64,000 nt of DNA, taken from NCBI GenBank assembly GCA_022360095.1, contig JAKSDK010001896.1, positions 97,545 to 161,544 of the forward strand. Reading direction: 5' to 3'. The translations under genes and the position numbers were made by a program. Under the pieces are notes generated by a model. It saw nothing but the letters and a program-made list of their open reading frames with translations. It was not told the DNA's origin and searched no databases. Below, piece by piece: positions 51,703-59,386 of this stretch; positions within the stretch are counted from its first letter, which is position 1; the number at the start of each line of letters is the position of its first letter. The stretch is from Phycisphaerales bacterium. Its GTDB lineage: Bacteria; Planctomycetota; Phycisphaerae; UBA1845; UTPLA1.

Positions 51703-53802
51703 TCATTTGCCCCTGGTCTTGATGTTCACCTGATGCACATGATTCGGTCGGAGCAGCGATTTCAGCAGGATACGCATCGTGTGGTATGACTTCATGTCGA
51801 TCGTGTGGCCGGTGATGTCGGCGGGTCCGAAGGAAAACCAACGTTCAACGGCATGGTCCTTGGTGTGGAGGAACAGGCAGACCTTGCCGTCTTCAAAACG
51901 ATAACCGTTCCATGCCGGTTCCGTGTCGAGAAGGTACGTCTTGCCGCGGATACGCCCGTGGATGCGGTCGTGTGCAAGAGACAGATCGACAAAAAAACCG
52001 TCCCGTTGGGAAAACGCCTGCCAGGCGTGAAAGCTTCCGAAGAAGTTCGGCTTTTTGATGAACGGGCCGTCATACTCGGGGCAGAAGGTGTCGCAATTTC
52101 CGCAGTCGTTGCAAAAGTCGGCGAAGTTTGCGATTTGCTCTGCGCGTTCGACGACGACTTTTTGTTTTTGACCTTTTGTCAGATCATCTCCGTTCACGAT
52201 GTAGTCGTGAAACTCGACGGTTTCCGGCTCGGTCGCATACAAGAAATTTGCGGCATTCGGACAAACGGGAATGCATTTGTCGCAGGTGATGCAGTCGAAG
52301 GTCTCAAGATGAGAATTGATGCGTTTGGGGACTTTGCGATTGTTTTCTGCGTGATATCGCGGGTCCGCCTGGGTTTGTTTGGCGATCCTCGAAAGATTCT
52401 GCGCAGCCGCGGCCCAGACTTCACTCGCTGTCCCCGCCGTTTCGTTGTCTTGATTTTTTGACGTTTCGCCGCTTCGACTTTTTTCCGTTTCGACTTTTTG
52501 ACTTTTTGACCTTTCGACTTTTTGACTTTTTGACTTTTTGCCGTTTTGACTTTTCAACGTTTCCAGAATGTATTCGTCAATGGTCTTGACGTTGAGGCGA
52601 CGCATTTCGGCGCTGAGCGCGGTCAGATAGGGCGGCAATCGGCCATAGCCGCCGGGGCGGAGCAGATCCGTGCAGGTGGTGATCGGGCGGAAGCCACAGG
52701 CGACCATATTGGAGAAATTGAAACGGTCCACGCCGGCGCTGAATGTTAAAGGCATCTCCGGGCCCACTGCTTTTCGAAATTCGGCAGCGAGTGCCAACGT
52801 GATGACATGAAGCGGCTGGCCTGAGAGATACTGGATCTCGCTCTCGGGTGAGAAGAAATCTCTGTGGTTCTTCACTTCGAGTGTGTTGGAGAACTTGGCG
52901 CCGAGCTTGCGACCGTGCGAAGAGGCAAGCGACGTCAAACGGGAACAGATCTGGAGCGATTCGTCAAATTGCAGACCGTTGGTGTAGGCGTGGTCGGGCA
53001 CGGTGATTTCCGTGTAACCGAGGACGTCGTAGAGCAGATGTTCCAACTTCTCCTTGCCCAACATCGGAGGGTTCATCTTGATGATGACGTCGCAATCCAT
53101 CTCGGTGAGCAGAAACTCACAGATGCGCTCGATCTCATCGGCAGGGCAACCGTGGAACGTGGAGAGCGTAATGCTCGTCGAGAGGCGCGTGGGATAGTCC
53201 AGCTCGCGCAGGGTTGTCAGCTCGCGGGGAATTTCATCGCGTAGCTGTTCCACGATGGCCGAGGCATCTCGCATTTGCTCGATGAATTTTCGCACCGGAT
53301 CCGACCGGATGCCGTCGAGGTCGTAGCCGACGCTGAGGTCGTAGATCGTGTCGGTGGCGATCTGTGTGATGGGCGAATCATCAAGCAGGCCGCCGTGGAT
53401 GAGCATGTGGATCAACATGGCCCCGGCCACGTATTCGCGCAGGGCTTCCGGGATGCGAAGCTCCTGGGACCATTCGATGTTGTAGCCGACGTTGGTCGCG
53501 TCGATACAAGGACGGGCGATCTTGAGCCGGTCGTTGATCTGAACGGTCTTGAGTTCCATGATCCGAGACCCGGCCAGCCAGCTCAGGACCAGGTTCTGAG
53601 CCATTTGCGTTTGCGGCCCCGCAGCGGGACCGACGGGATTCCCGGCCGGTTGGTCGTGAAAAGAGACGGAGAGATCGCGTCCGTTCGGATCGGGCATCCA
53701 CCACTTTCGTCGCGGCAGGTGGAAGATCGCATCCTCGCGCGCAAGTTCGTAGCGCATGCGCTGCACGAGGTCTGCAAATGGAGCGGGCACGAGTTCGGCC
53801 AT
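51703..53802 (-). CDS. YgfK-like (putative selenate reductase subunit type) DHOD-fold iron-sulfur protein
   Basis: 699 residues. The first about 400 match the N-terminal domain of E. coli YgfK, related to dihydroorotate/dihydropyrimidine dehydrogenases: NPVGPAAGPQTQMAQNLVLSW, RIMELKTVQINDRL...PCIDATN, STFHGCPADEIERICEFLL, DVIIKMNPPMLG, FRPITTCTDLLRPGGYGRLP. A low-complexity Lys/Ser-rich linker (about 416-452) leads to two 4Fe-4S clusters, CITCDKCIPVCP (about 503) and CNDCGNCDTFCPEYDGP (about 560). The FAD/NAD GltD-like half of full-length YgfK (over 1000 residues) is missing, so a separate partner must pass electrons. The selenate link is only by family name; the substrate is unproven. Confidence 0.85.
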   Translation of the reverse strand: MAELVPAPFADLVQRMRYELAREDAIFHLPRRKWWMPDPNGRDLSVSFHDQPAGNPVGPAAGPQTQMAQNLVLSWLAGSRIMELKTVQINDRLKIARPCIDATNVGYNIEWSQELRIPEALREYVAGAMLIHMLIHGGLLDDSPITQIATDTIYDLSVGYDLDGIRSDPVRKFIEQMRDASAIVEQLRDEIPRELTTLRELDYPTRLSTSITLSTFHGCPADEIERICEFLLTEMDCDVIIKMNPPMLGKEKLEHLLYDVLGYTEITVPDHAYTNGLQFDESLQICSRLTSLASSHGRKLGAKFSNTLEVKNHRDFFSPESEIQYLSGQPLHVITLALAAEFRKAVGPEMPLTFSAGVDRFNFSNMVACGFRPITTCTDLLRPGGYGRLPPYLTALSAEMRRLNVKTIDEYILETLKSQNGKKSKSQKVERSKSQKVETEKSRSGETSKNQDNETAGTASEVWAAAAQNLSRIAKQTQADPRYHAENNRKVPKRINSHLETFDCITCDKCIPVCPNAANFLYATEPETVEFHDYIVNGDDLTKGQKQKVVVERAEQIANFADFCNDCGNCDTFCPEYDGPFIKKPNFFGSFHAWQAFSQRDGFFVDLSLAHDRIHGRIRGKTYLLDTEPAWNGYRFEDGKVCLFLHTKDHAVERWFSFGPADITGHTIDMKSYHTMRILLKSLLRPNHVHQVNIKTRGK
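52448..52555 (+). repeat. Simple tandem repeat in the YgfK-like gene linker
   Basis: Irregular repeats of gactttttgacttttt with variants (gacctttcgacttttt, gccgttttgactttt) over about 110 bp. On the coding strand this gives repeated KSQKVE-type runs between the DHOD-like and ferredoxin parts. Reading frame is kept. Confidence 0.85.
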
Positions 53803-53866
53803 AGTCGGATTGTAAAGGACAAATCAGGGAATTGCATCCTGGGATGATGATCGGCGCAGGTTGTTG

Positions 53867-54253
53867 TTACCAGCCCATCACAGCGAAACGAAGCACGAGC
53901 GGACTCGCTATGCATGCGAAACTAAGGACAGTGCAGATCGCGATCAGACTTACTGTGCGTGAGGCACGCTTCAAAACAAGTGCGGAAAAAATTAGCATCG
54001 CGAGGTTCAAGAAGGATGAAGAAATTGTCACGCGCCGGAGCAGTGAGGCTGCCCAACCAATTGCAGTGCCGCAACTCGAACCAACTTCGTTGACATAAAT
54101 GACGCCATAATCGATCACGACGAATACAGCGAGACCTGTGCTGAGGACGCATAGTCCGGTCAATACCTTTTTTACACCGATATCGAAGGCTTGTTCGCGC
54201 GTTTTCTGCGCGTACGGGAGGACGGGGATTTCATCGGGGTCGAGTGTGGTCAT
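53867..54253 (-). CDS. Small membrane protein, unknown function
   Basis: 128 residues with three predicted membrane helices (VLTGLCVLSTGLAVFVVIDYGV; ISSSFLNLAMLIFSALVL; LIAICTVLSFACIASPLVL) and a charged N-terminal cytoplasmic stretch TTLDPDEIPVLPYAQKTREQ. No known family. Ahead of it on the same strand is a 46-residue hydrophobic micro-ORF; behind it, with a 64-bp gap, is the YgfK-like gene. Confidence 0.72.
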   Translation of the reverse strand: MTTLDPDEIPVLPYAQKTREQAFDIGVKKVLTGLCVLSTGLAVFVVIDYGVIYVNEVGSSCGTAIGWAASLLRRVTISSSFLNLAMLIFSALVLKRASRTVSLIAICTVLSFACIASPLVLRFAVMGW

Positions 54254-54315
54254 TCGAGCACCTTCGATTCATCGCAAAATCTTAAGGTGCTACCAGGTGT
54301 CGGAAAAGAAAACCG

Positions 54316-54456
54316 CTAGAGATTGCACCCGAAGATCGAGCCGACGCCGGAGGTCAGATCGGGAGCGGTCAGGCCGAAGATCCCAAAGACGAAATCGAAA
54401 ATGGCCTGGGGAATGTCGAACAGCAGGTTGATTCCGAAACAGAGAAATGTGCCCAT
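54316..54456 (-). CDS. 46-residue hydrophobic micro-protein
   Basis: ATG 54456 to TAG 54318-54316, with GGAG about nine bases upstream. The product starts MGTFLCFGINLLFDIPQAIF and continues DFVFGIFGLTAPDLTSGVGS, ending with a Cys. It is strongly hydrophobic, with Phe-rich repeats (FDIPQAIFDFVFGIFGL), a possible membrane or amphipathic helix. Spacing to the next gene (62 bp) suggests co-transcription. Not recognised; small size makes chance possible. Confidence 0.5.
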   Translation of the reverse strand: MGTFLCFGINLLFDIPQAIFDFVFGIFGLTAPDLTSGVGSIFGCNL

Positions 54457-54601
54457 CTTGTATGACTCCAAAGTGCTTAGGCGTTCTTCGACATTATCGG
54501 CGTCTTCGGCTCACCGGCCGCACACTAGACACGCGGGAATAGTTTCCCGAACATGAAGGGCGTTGATTTAGAACGATTGTATTCAATCCAGGAGGTTTCC
54601 T

Positions 54602-55273
54602 GTGCCTGTCGATACGATTCCCTATTCACTGCCGCAACGGGAGCCTTCCTGGCAAATCGAGCGGGGCCGTGATTTGCTTGCGGAAATGAGAACCCGTCGA
54701 AGCTGCCGTTTTTTTTCGGACCGGCCGGTCGGTCGCGACGTTCTGGAACTGGCCTTGGAGGTTGCGCATGCCGCGCCTAGCGGGGCGAACCGTAAGCCCT
54801 GGCGGTTTGTGGTCGTGGATGACCCGGCCCTTAAGAAAGAAATTCGAGTCGCCGCCGAGGCGGAGGAACGCGAGAGTTACGATCATCGCATGCCGCAGGA
54901 ATGGCTCGACGCTCTGGAGCCGATTGGAACAAACTGGGAAAAGCCGTTCTTGGAGGTCGCGCCGTATCTGGTCGTCATCTTTCGGATCGACTGGGAGGAT
55001 TTCGGTGAAAAGCGAATCAAGAATTATTATCCGGCGGAGAGCGCCGGGCTGGCGAGCGGCTTCTTCCTGACGGCGTGTCACATGCTTGGCCTTGCCACGC
55101 TCACGCACACCCCGAGTCCAATGAACTTTCTGCGTGAGATTCTCCAGCGACCGCCGGGTGAGAAGCCGTATCTGCTGATCCCGGTCGGCTATCCTGCGGA
55201 CGATTGCACCGTTCCCGACTTGAAAAAAAAGCCCTTGGCAGAGGCTTTGCAGTGGAATTGTGAGGCCGGGTGA
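54602..55273 (+). CDS. Iodotyrosine deiodinase-like nitroreductase-family flavoprotein
   Basis: 223 residues from a GTG start with GGAGG upstream. Nitroreductase-fold FMN enzyme: RRSCRFFSDRPVGRDVLELAL (FMN phosphate site), HAAPSGANRKPWRFVVV, GLASGFFLTACHMLGLATLTHTP, LLIPVGYPADDCTVPDLKKKPL. The lid segment AEERESYDHRMPQEWLDAL followed by GTNWEKPFLEVAPYLVV closely resembles mammalian iodotyrosine deiodinase, with Glu, Tyr and Lys (ERESY and NWEK) at the positions that hold the tyrosine substrate. Such enzymes reductively remove halogen from halotyrosines. A dehalogenase role is therefore likely but not certain. Convergent with the AMP nucleosidase gene, 15 bp between stops. Confidence 0.88.
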   Translation: MPVDTIPYSLPQREPSWQIERGRDLLAEMRTRRSCRFFSDRPVGRDVLELALEVAHAAPSGANRKPWRFVVVDDPALKKEIRVAAEAEERESYDHRMPQEWLDALEPIGTNWEKPFLEVAPYLVVIFRIDWEDFGEKRIKNYYPAESAGLASGFFLTACHMLGLATLTHTPSPMNFLREILQRPPGEKPYLLIPVGYPADDCTVPDLKKKPLAEALQWNCEAG

Positions 55274-55288
55274 GTCGTCACTTACGGA

Positions 55289-56062
55289 TCAATATTGAAA
55301 GTGGCGGATGGGTTCACCCTGCTCGCCGATGTGCGTCATCGCCTCCACACCGAGTTGGAGATGGATGTCCGCCCAGTCCTTGGTGACCTGAGCGTCGCTC
55401 TCCTCCGTCTTGATTCCGTCCGGTGTGACGGGCACGTCCGATACCAGCAGCAACGCGCCGCGGGAGATCTCGTTGCGGTGCCCCACGATGAAGATTGTGG
55501 CGGTCTCCATGTCGATGGCGATCGCCGTGACCGTTTGTAATCGTCGTTGAAAATCTTGATCGTGCTCCCAGACCCGACGGTTCGTGGTATAGACGACACC
55601 GGTACGATATTCGAGATCGCGCTCGACAATCTTGTCTGAGACGAACTTGTGGAGTTTGAAAGAAGGCAGGGCCGGCACTTCGGGAGGAAAATAATCGTCC
55701 GATGTTCCTTCGCCACGAATGGCCGCGATCGGCAAAATCAGGTGGCCGATCTCCGTTGTCTGCTTAAGGCCGCCACATTTCCCAAGGAACAGCACACCTT
55801 TCGGTCGTCGAGCAGTGAGCAGATCCATGATGATGGCTGCGTTGGGTGAGCCGATGCCGAAATTGACCATGCTGAGGCCTTTGCTGTTCGTCGCTGCCTG
55901 CATGGGCCGATCTTCACCGTGAATGTCACATTTAAACGTCTCAGCGAATCTTTCCACGTAATAAGAGAAATTCGTCAGCAGGACGTAGTCTCCGAAGTCG
56001 TCAAGCGCCATCCCGGTGTATCGGGGCAACCAGTTCTTGGCCAATTCGAATTTTGTGGGCAC
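55289..56062 (-). CDS. amn: AMP nucleosidase
   Basis: 257 residues from a GTG start (GAGGGAGTGAC upstream). Purine-nucleoside-phosphorylase-like fold: MVNFGIGSPNAAIIMDLL, GVLFLGKCGGLKQTTEIGHLILPIAAIRGEGTSDDY, and the C-terminal AIDMETATIFIVGHRN with the conserved Met-Glu pair that binds ribose. It ends SDVPVTPDGIKTEESD. Matches the short (about 260 residues) AMP nucleosidase type that splits AMP to adenine and ribose 5-phosphate. Likely monocistronic. Confidence 0.92.
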   Translation of the reverse strand: MPTKFELAKNWLPRYTGMALDDFGDYVLLTNFSYYVERFAETFKCDIHGEDRPMQAATNSKGLSMVNFGIGSPNAAIIMDLLTARRPKGVLFLGKCGGLKQTTEIGHLILPIAAIRGEGTSDDYFPPEVPALPSFKLHKFVSDKIVERDLEYRTGVVYTTNRRVWEHDQDFQRRLQTVTAIAIDMETATIFIVGHRNEISRGALLLVSDVPVTPDGIKTEESDAQVTKDWADIHLQLGVEAMTHIGEQGEPIRHFQY

Positions 56063-56453
56063 GTCACTCCCTCTTCGACAATCGTCACGGATGATCCTCT
56101 ATTTAACCCGCTCGCTGAGAACGGGCAATAGACCGGCCTGTCTCCCGTGTTGGATCCTTGATCCGGTCATGATTCGGAGCCGGCGAAGGAATTTTTCCCT
56201 GTCGGGCGAAGTTATGAATGCATGGGAAAGTTGCAGTTTTCACTCCGCGCCCCCGGGATGTGCCGAGTGGGCGGTTTTTTTGCGAGCACGAGCAATAACA
56301 AGCGACTTGGCGTCGTTATGACCTGATTAGGACCTTATCAATTCTGGCCATATCCATCGTGATAGGTTAGGATCGTGTTAGACGTCCCACCGGGGGGCTA
56401 GCCAGCGGGGGGACGCAAACACCCGAACTTACCACAGACTTGGGAGCAGTAGC
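56063..56453. other. 391-bp intergenic region with an isolated plus-strand terminator-like hairpin
   Basis: Lies between divergent genes. Contains the terminator-like hairpin near 56245 with no plus-strand gene before it, and near the metallopeptidase start a C/G-rich block (cccaccggggggctagccagcgggggg). I see no open frame with coding character. Confidence 0.5.
56245..56281 (+). terminator. Orphan intrinsic-terminator-like hairpin
   Basis: ccgc-(g)-ccc pairs with gggcgg across a G/C-rich loop and is followed directly by seven T. There is no plus-strand coding gene upstream within the intergenic region, so it may end a small RNA or act as an attenuator in the leader of the metallopeptidase gene. 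Confidence 0.45.
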
Positions 56454-59312
56454 ATGAAGCGTGCGTGTGGTTTCATCGTAGCAATTCTACTTGTAACAAC
56501 TGTTTCGACGATTCGGGTCGGGGCGGAAGAGCAAACCCCCCAGAATATCCGGGTCAGCCAGACGGCTGCATTCGAAGCCGTCCGACAGGAAGCGAGGCTT
56601 AAGCGTGAGTTTGCGGAGAGCGCCTTCTTATACGAGCACCCCGAGGCAAAGCTTTACAAGCTCAGCGAGCGCACGACCCGCATCTACGGCAAGGCGTTTT
56701 CCTACGGTGAATCGGCTGTCGCCGCGGCGGAGCGGTTCTGCCATGTGCATTCGGATGTCTTCGGCGTCGGGCCGGACGAGCTGCGGCCGGCAAGCCGTTT
56801 GATGGACGGCCGCCATACTCAGCCCGTGATGTATCAGCCTGAAACCGGAACCTACAAATTTACGCTCGTCTGCTACACCCAACACAAGGAGGACATTCCG
56901 GTTTTTCGAGCGGACCTTCGGCTGTTGGCCCGTAACGAAGCGGGGTCCCCGGTCGTGTTGGCGTCATCGGCCTTGCGCGACCTCGCGGGTCTGGAAATCG
57001 GCGCGGCCATGCAAAATGAACTTGCCAAGCCTGAGTTCATTCGAACCTGCTTCGCCGCCTGTAAGGAGGCGCCGTTGAACGCATCTCCTGATCTTTTGAA
57101 CTTTACGGAGCCGAGAGTCGTGATCTGGGCCGGAGTCGATGATATGGTTGTCGAGCCGAAGCTCGCGCTCGAGTTTATCGCCGACAATTTCGGTCCCAAC
57201 AGTGCTTCGAACAACAAGCAGCTTTACGTGACGGATCTGCAAACCGGCGAGATTCTTTATCAGGAAAGCAGAGTTTTCCACGTCGATGGCAACGTGAGCG
57301 GAGTGGCCACCGAGGGCATCGGCACCGACGAATGCGAGCCGGAATCGTCGATGGCGCTTCCGTACATTGAGGTGACCTCCGGTGCAAACTCGACGTTTGC
57401 CGATGAAAACGGGAATTTTTCGATCGTCGCGGACGGTCCCACCGTGGACGCCTCGCTCAACGGACAGTGGTTCGACGCCCTCAATTTTCTCGGCGCCGAG
57501 GTGACCGCGTCCGAGTCTGCGGCAACGCCCGTCAATTTTCTCTTCAACGCCGCCAACACCGACGAACAGGTTCGTGCCCAGGTCAACGGGTATCTCGAAG
57601 CCAACCGGGTCCGCGACTTCGTCGCGCAGTTCAACCCGTCCTATCCGACCTTTACCGACACCGACATTCCCGTCACCGTCAATCGGACCGACGGCTTCTG
57701 CCCGGCCAACGCCTGGTACAGTCCCAACGATTTCGATTCTCCAACGGGCTATTCAATTAACTTCTGTGTTTCGAACGGTGGCGACCCCAACACAGCATGG
57801 TCTTCCGTCGTCCATCACGAATTCGGCCACCACATCGTTGAGGCCGGAGGCAGCGGCCAGGGTCAGTACGGTGAAGGAATGGGCGACGTGATGTCGACGC
57901 TTATCTTGGATAGCAATTTGTTGGGTTTGGGCTTCTTTGGAGACTGCGGTTCATCCCTAAGAAATGCTGACAATAGTCTTGAATATCCTTGCAGCGGGAG
58001 CATCCATTTTTGCGGCCAGGTCATTTCCGGCTGCGTGTGGGACACTCGAAACGAGCTGGTCATCACGAATCCCGGTAACTACATCGAGATTCTCGGGAAC
58101 CTGATGGTCAACAGCGTCCTGTTGCACACGGGTACGCTGATCACGCCGCAGATTACGATCGACGTGTTGACGCTCGACGATGACAACGCCGATCTTACCG
58201 ACGGCACGCCGCATTGCATGGAAATCTGCACCGGTTTCGCCGCTCACAACATGGACTGTCCGGCGTTCGGTGTTTTTGATTATCCGTCAGGACGGCCTGA
58301 CCTGGTGGTTCCGGAACAAACGACGGTCATCCCGGTGAGCGTCGCGACGGGCCCCGCGAATGTTCCGACCGTCAGCCACCGCATTGGCACGAGCGGGCCT
58401 TTCACCACTGAACCCATGGTTCTGGTTTCGCCCGGCGAGTATGAAGCCACGTTACCGGCGGCGGATTGTCTGGAGACCATTGAATACTTCGTGAGCGCCG
58501 ATGGTGCCTGTATTCCATCGAATGATCCGTTGAATGCGCCGTCGGCGTTGTTCAGCGCGATCGTGGCGACGAGCAGCGTGACCGCTGCCGCTGACGATTT
58601 CGAGACGGATCAGGGCTGGACGGTCACGGATGGCGCCGGTTTGGGCGATGGCACCTGGCAGCGCGGCGCGCCGGTCGGAGGCGGGGACCGTGGCGATCCG
58701 CCCACGGACTTCGACGGGTCCGGTCAATGCTGGTTGACCAATAACGGCGACGGCAACACGGATGTGGATAATGGCACGACCACGCTGACATCCCCTGTTT
58801 TTGACCTTTCGGGTCTTCAGAGCCCCCAGTTATCGTATGCACGGTGGTTCTCCAATAACACGGGCGGCGGCCCCGAGACCGACACGTTTGTCGTTGAAAT
58901 TTCAGACAACGGCGGCGGAAGCTGGACGAATTTGGAAACGGTCGGTCCCACGACCAGTGACCCGAATCCTGAAGTCACCGGCGGGTGGTTTATGAAGACG
59001 TTTACCATCACGCCATCGTCCCAGTTCCGCATTCGATTTACTGCACAGGATGTTGACCCACAATCGGTGGTCGAGGCCGGTGTCGATGCATTCTCGATTG
59101 TCGACTTCGAGTGCGTCGTCGCACCTTGCGCAGGGGCCGACGGTGACCTGAACGACGATGGCGACGTGAACGGTGAGGATATCCAGTCGTTCGTGAATGC
59201 CCTGTTGGGCTCGCCTACGCCGGACGAGGTCTGCCATGCCGACTTCAACGACAGCAACGGCCTCGATGCCGGCGACGTGGACGGGATGGTGAATGCCCTG
59301 TTGGCGCCGTAG
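56454..59312 (+). CDS. Secreted zinc metallopeptidase (HEFGHH) with C-terminal dockerin
   Basis: 952 residues. Signal peptide (GFIVAILLVTTVSTIRVGA), an N-terminal propeptide-like region (about 30-230), and the catalytic zone ITFCVSNGG...WSSVVHHEFGHHIVEAGGSGQG, with HExxH at 455-459 and a candidate third ligand Glu474 in GEGMGDVMST. This fits a gluzincin-type peptidase, somewhat like M36 (fungalysin) families, though I would not fix the family. Then beta domains (about 600-880) and a C-terminal dockerin pair (about 897-952): GDLNDDGDVNGEDIQSFVNA and NDSNGLDAGDVDGMVNALL. Extracellular proteolysis is likely. Confidence 0.9.
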   Translation: MKRACGFIVAILLVTTVSTIRVGAEEQTPQNIRVSQTAAFEAVRQEARLKREFAESAFLYEHPEAKLYKLSERTTRIYGKAFSYGESAVAAAERFCHVHSDVFGVGPDELRPASRLMDGRHTQPVMYQPETGTYKFTLVCYTQHKEDIPVFRADLRLLARNEAGSPVVLASSALRDLAGLEIGAAMQNELAKPEFIRTCFAACKEAPLNASPDLLNFTEPRVVIWAGVDDMVVEPKLALEFIADNFGPNSASNNKQLYVTDLQTGEILYQESRVFHVDGNVSGVATEGIGTDECEPESSMALPYIEVTSGANSTFADENGNFSIVADGPTVDASLNGQWFDALNFLGAEVTASESAATPVNFLFNAANTDEQVRAQVNGYLEANRVRDFVAQFNPSYPTFTDTDIPVTVNRTDGFCPANAWYSPNDFDSPTGYSINFCVSNGGDPNTAWSSVVHHEFGHHIVEAGGSGQGQYGEGMGDVMSTLILDSNLLGLGFFGDCGSSLRNADNSLEYPCSGSIHFCGQVISGCVWDTRNELVITNPGNYIEILGNLMVNSVLLHTGTLITPQITIDVLTLDDDNADLTDGTPHCMEICTGFAAHNMDCPAFGVFDYPSGRPDLVVPEQTTVIPVSVATGPANVPTVSHRIGTSGPFTTEPMVLVSPGEYEATLPAADCLETIEYFVSADGACIPSNDPLNAPSALFSAIVATSSVTAAADDFETDQGWTVTDGAGLGDGTWQRGAPVGGGDRGDPPTDFDGSGQCWLTNNGDGNTDVDNGTTTLTSPVFDLSGLQSPQLSYARWFSNNTGGGPETDTFVVEISDNGGGSWTNLETVGPTTSDPNPEVTGGWFMKTFTITPSSQFRIRFTAQDVDPQSVVEAGVDAFSIVDFECVVAPCAGADGDLNDDGDVNGEDIQSFVNALLGSPTPDEVCHADFNDSNGLDAGDVDGMVNALLAP

Positions 59313-59386
59313 GGAACTCCAATTCGAAAAAATGTCAGTTATTGGTTTGTCCTTGCGGCAAGCCCGGATGCTGAGCGCGGCTACGA

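Noticed and set aside
56390..56453. Cyclic-di-GMP (GEMM) riboswitch suggested by GGGACGCAAA before the metallopeptidase gene
   Set aside because: Only this one segment matches; the GGGCAAACC half, tetraloop and receptor helices were not found.
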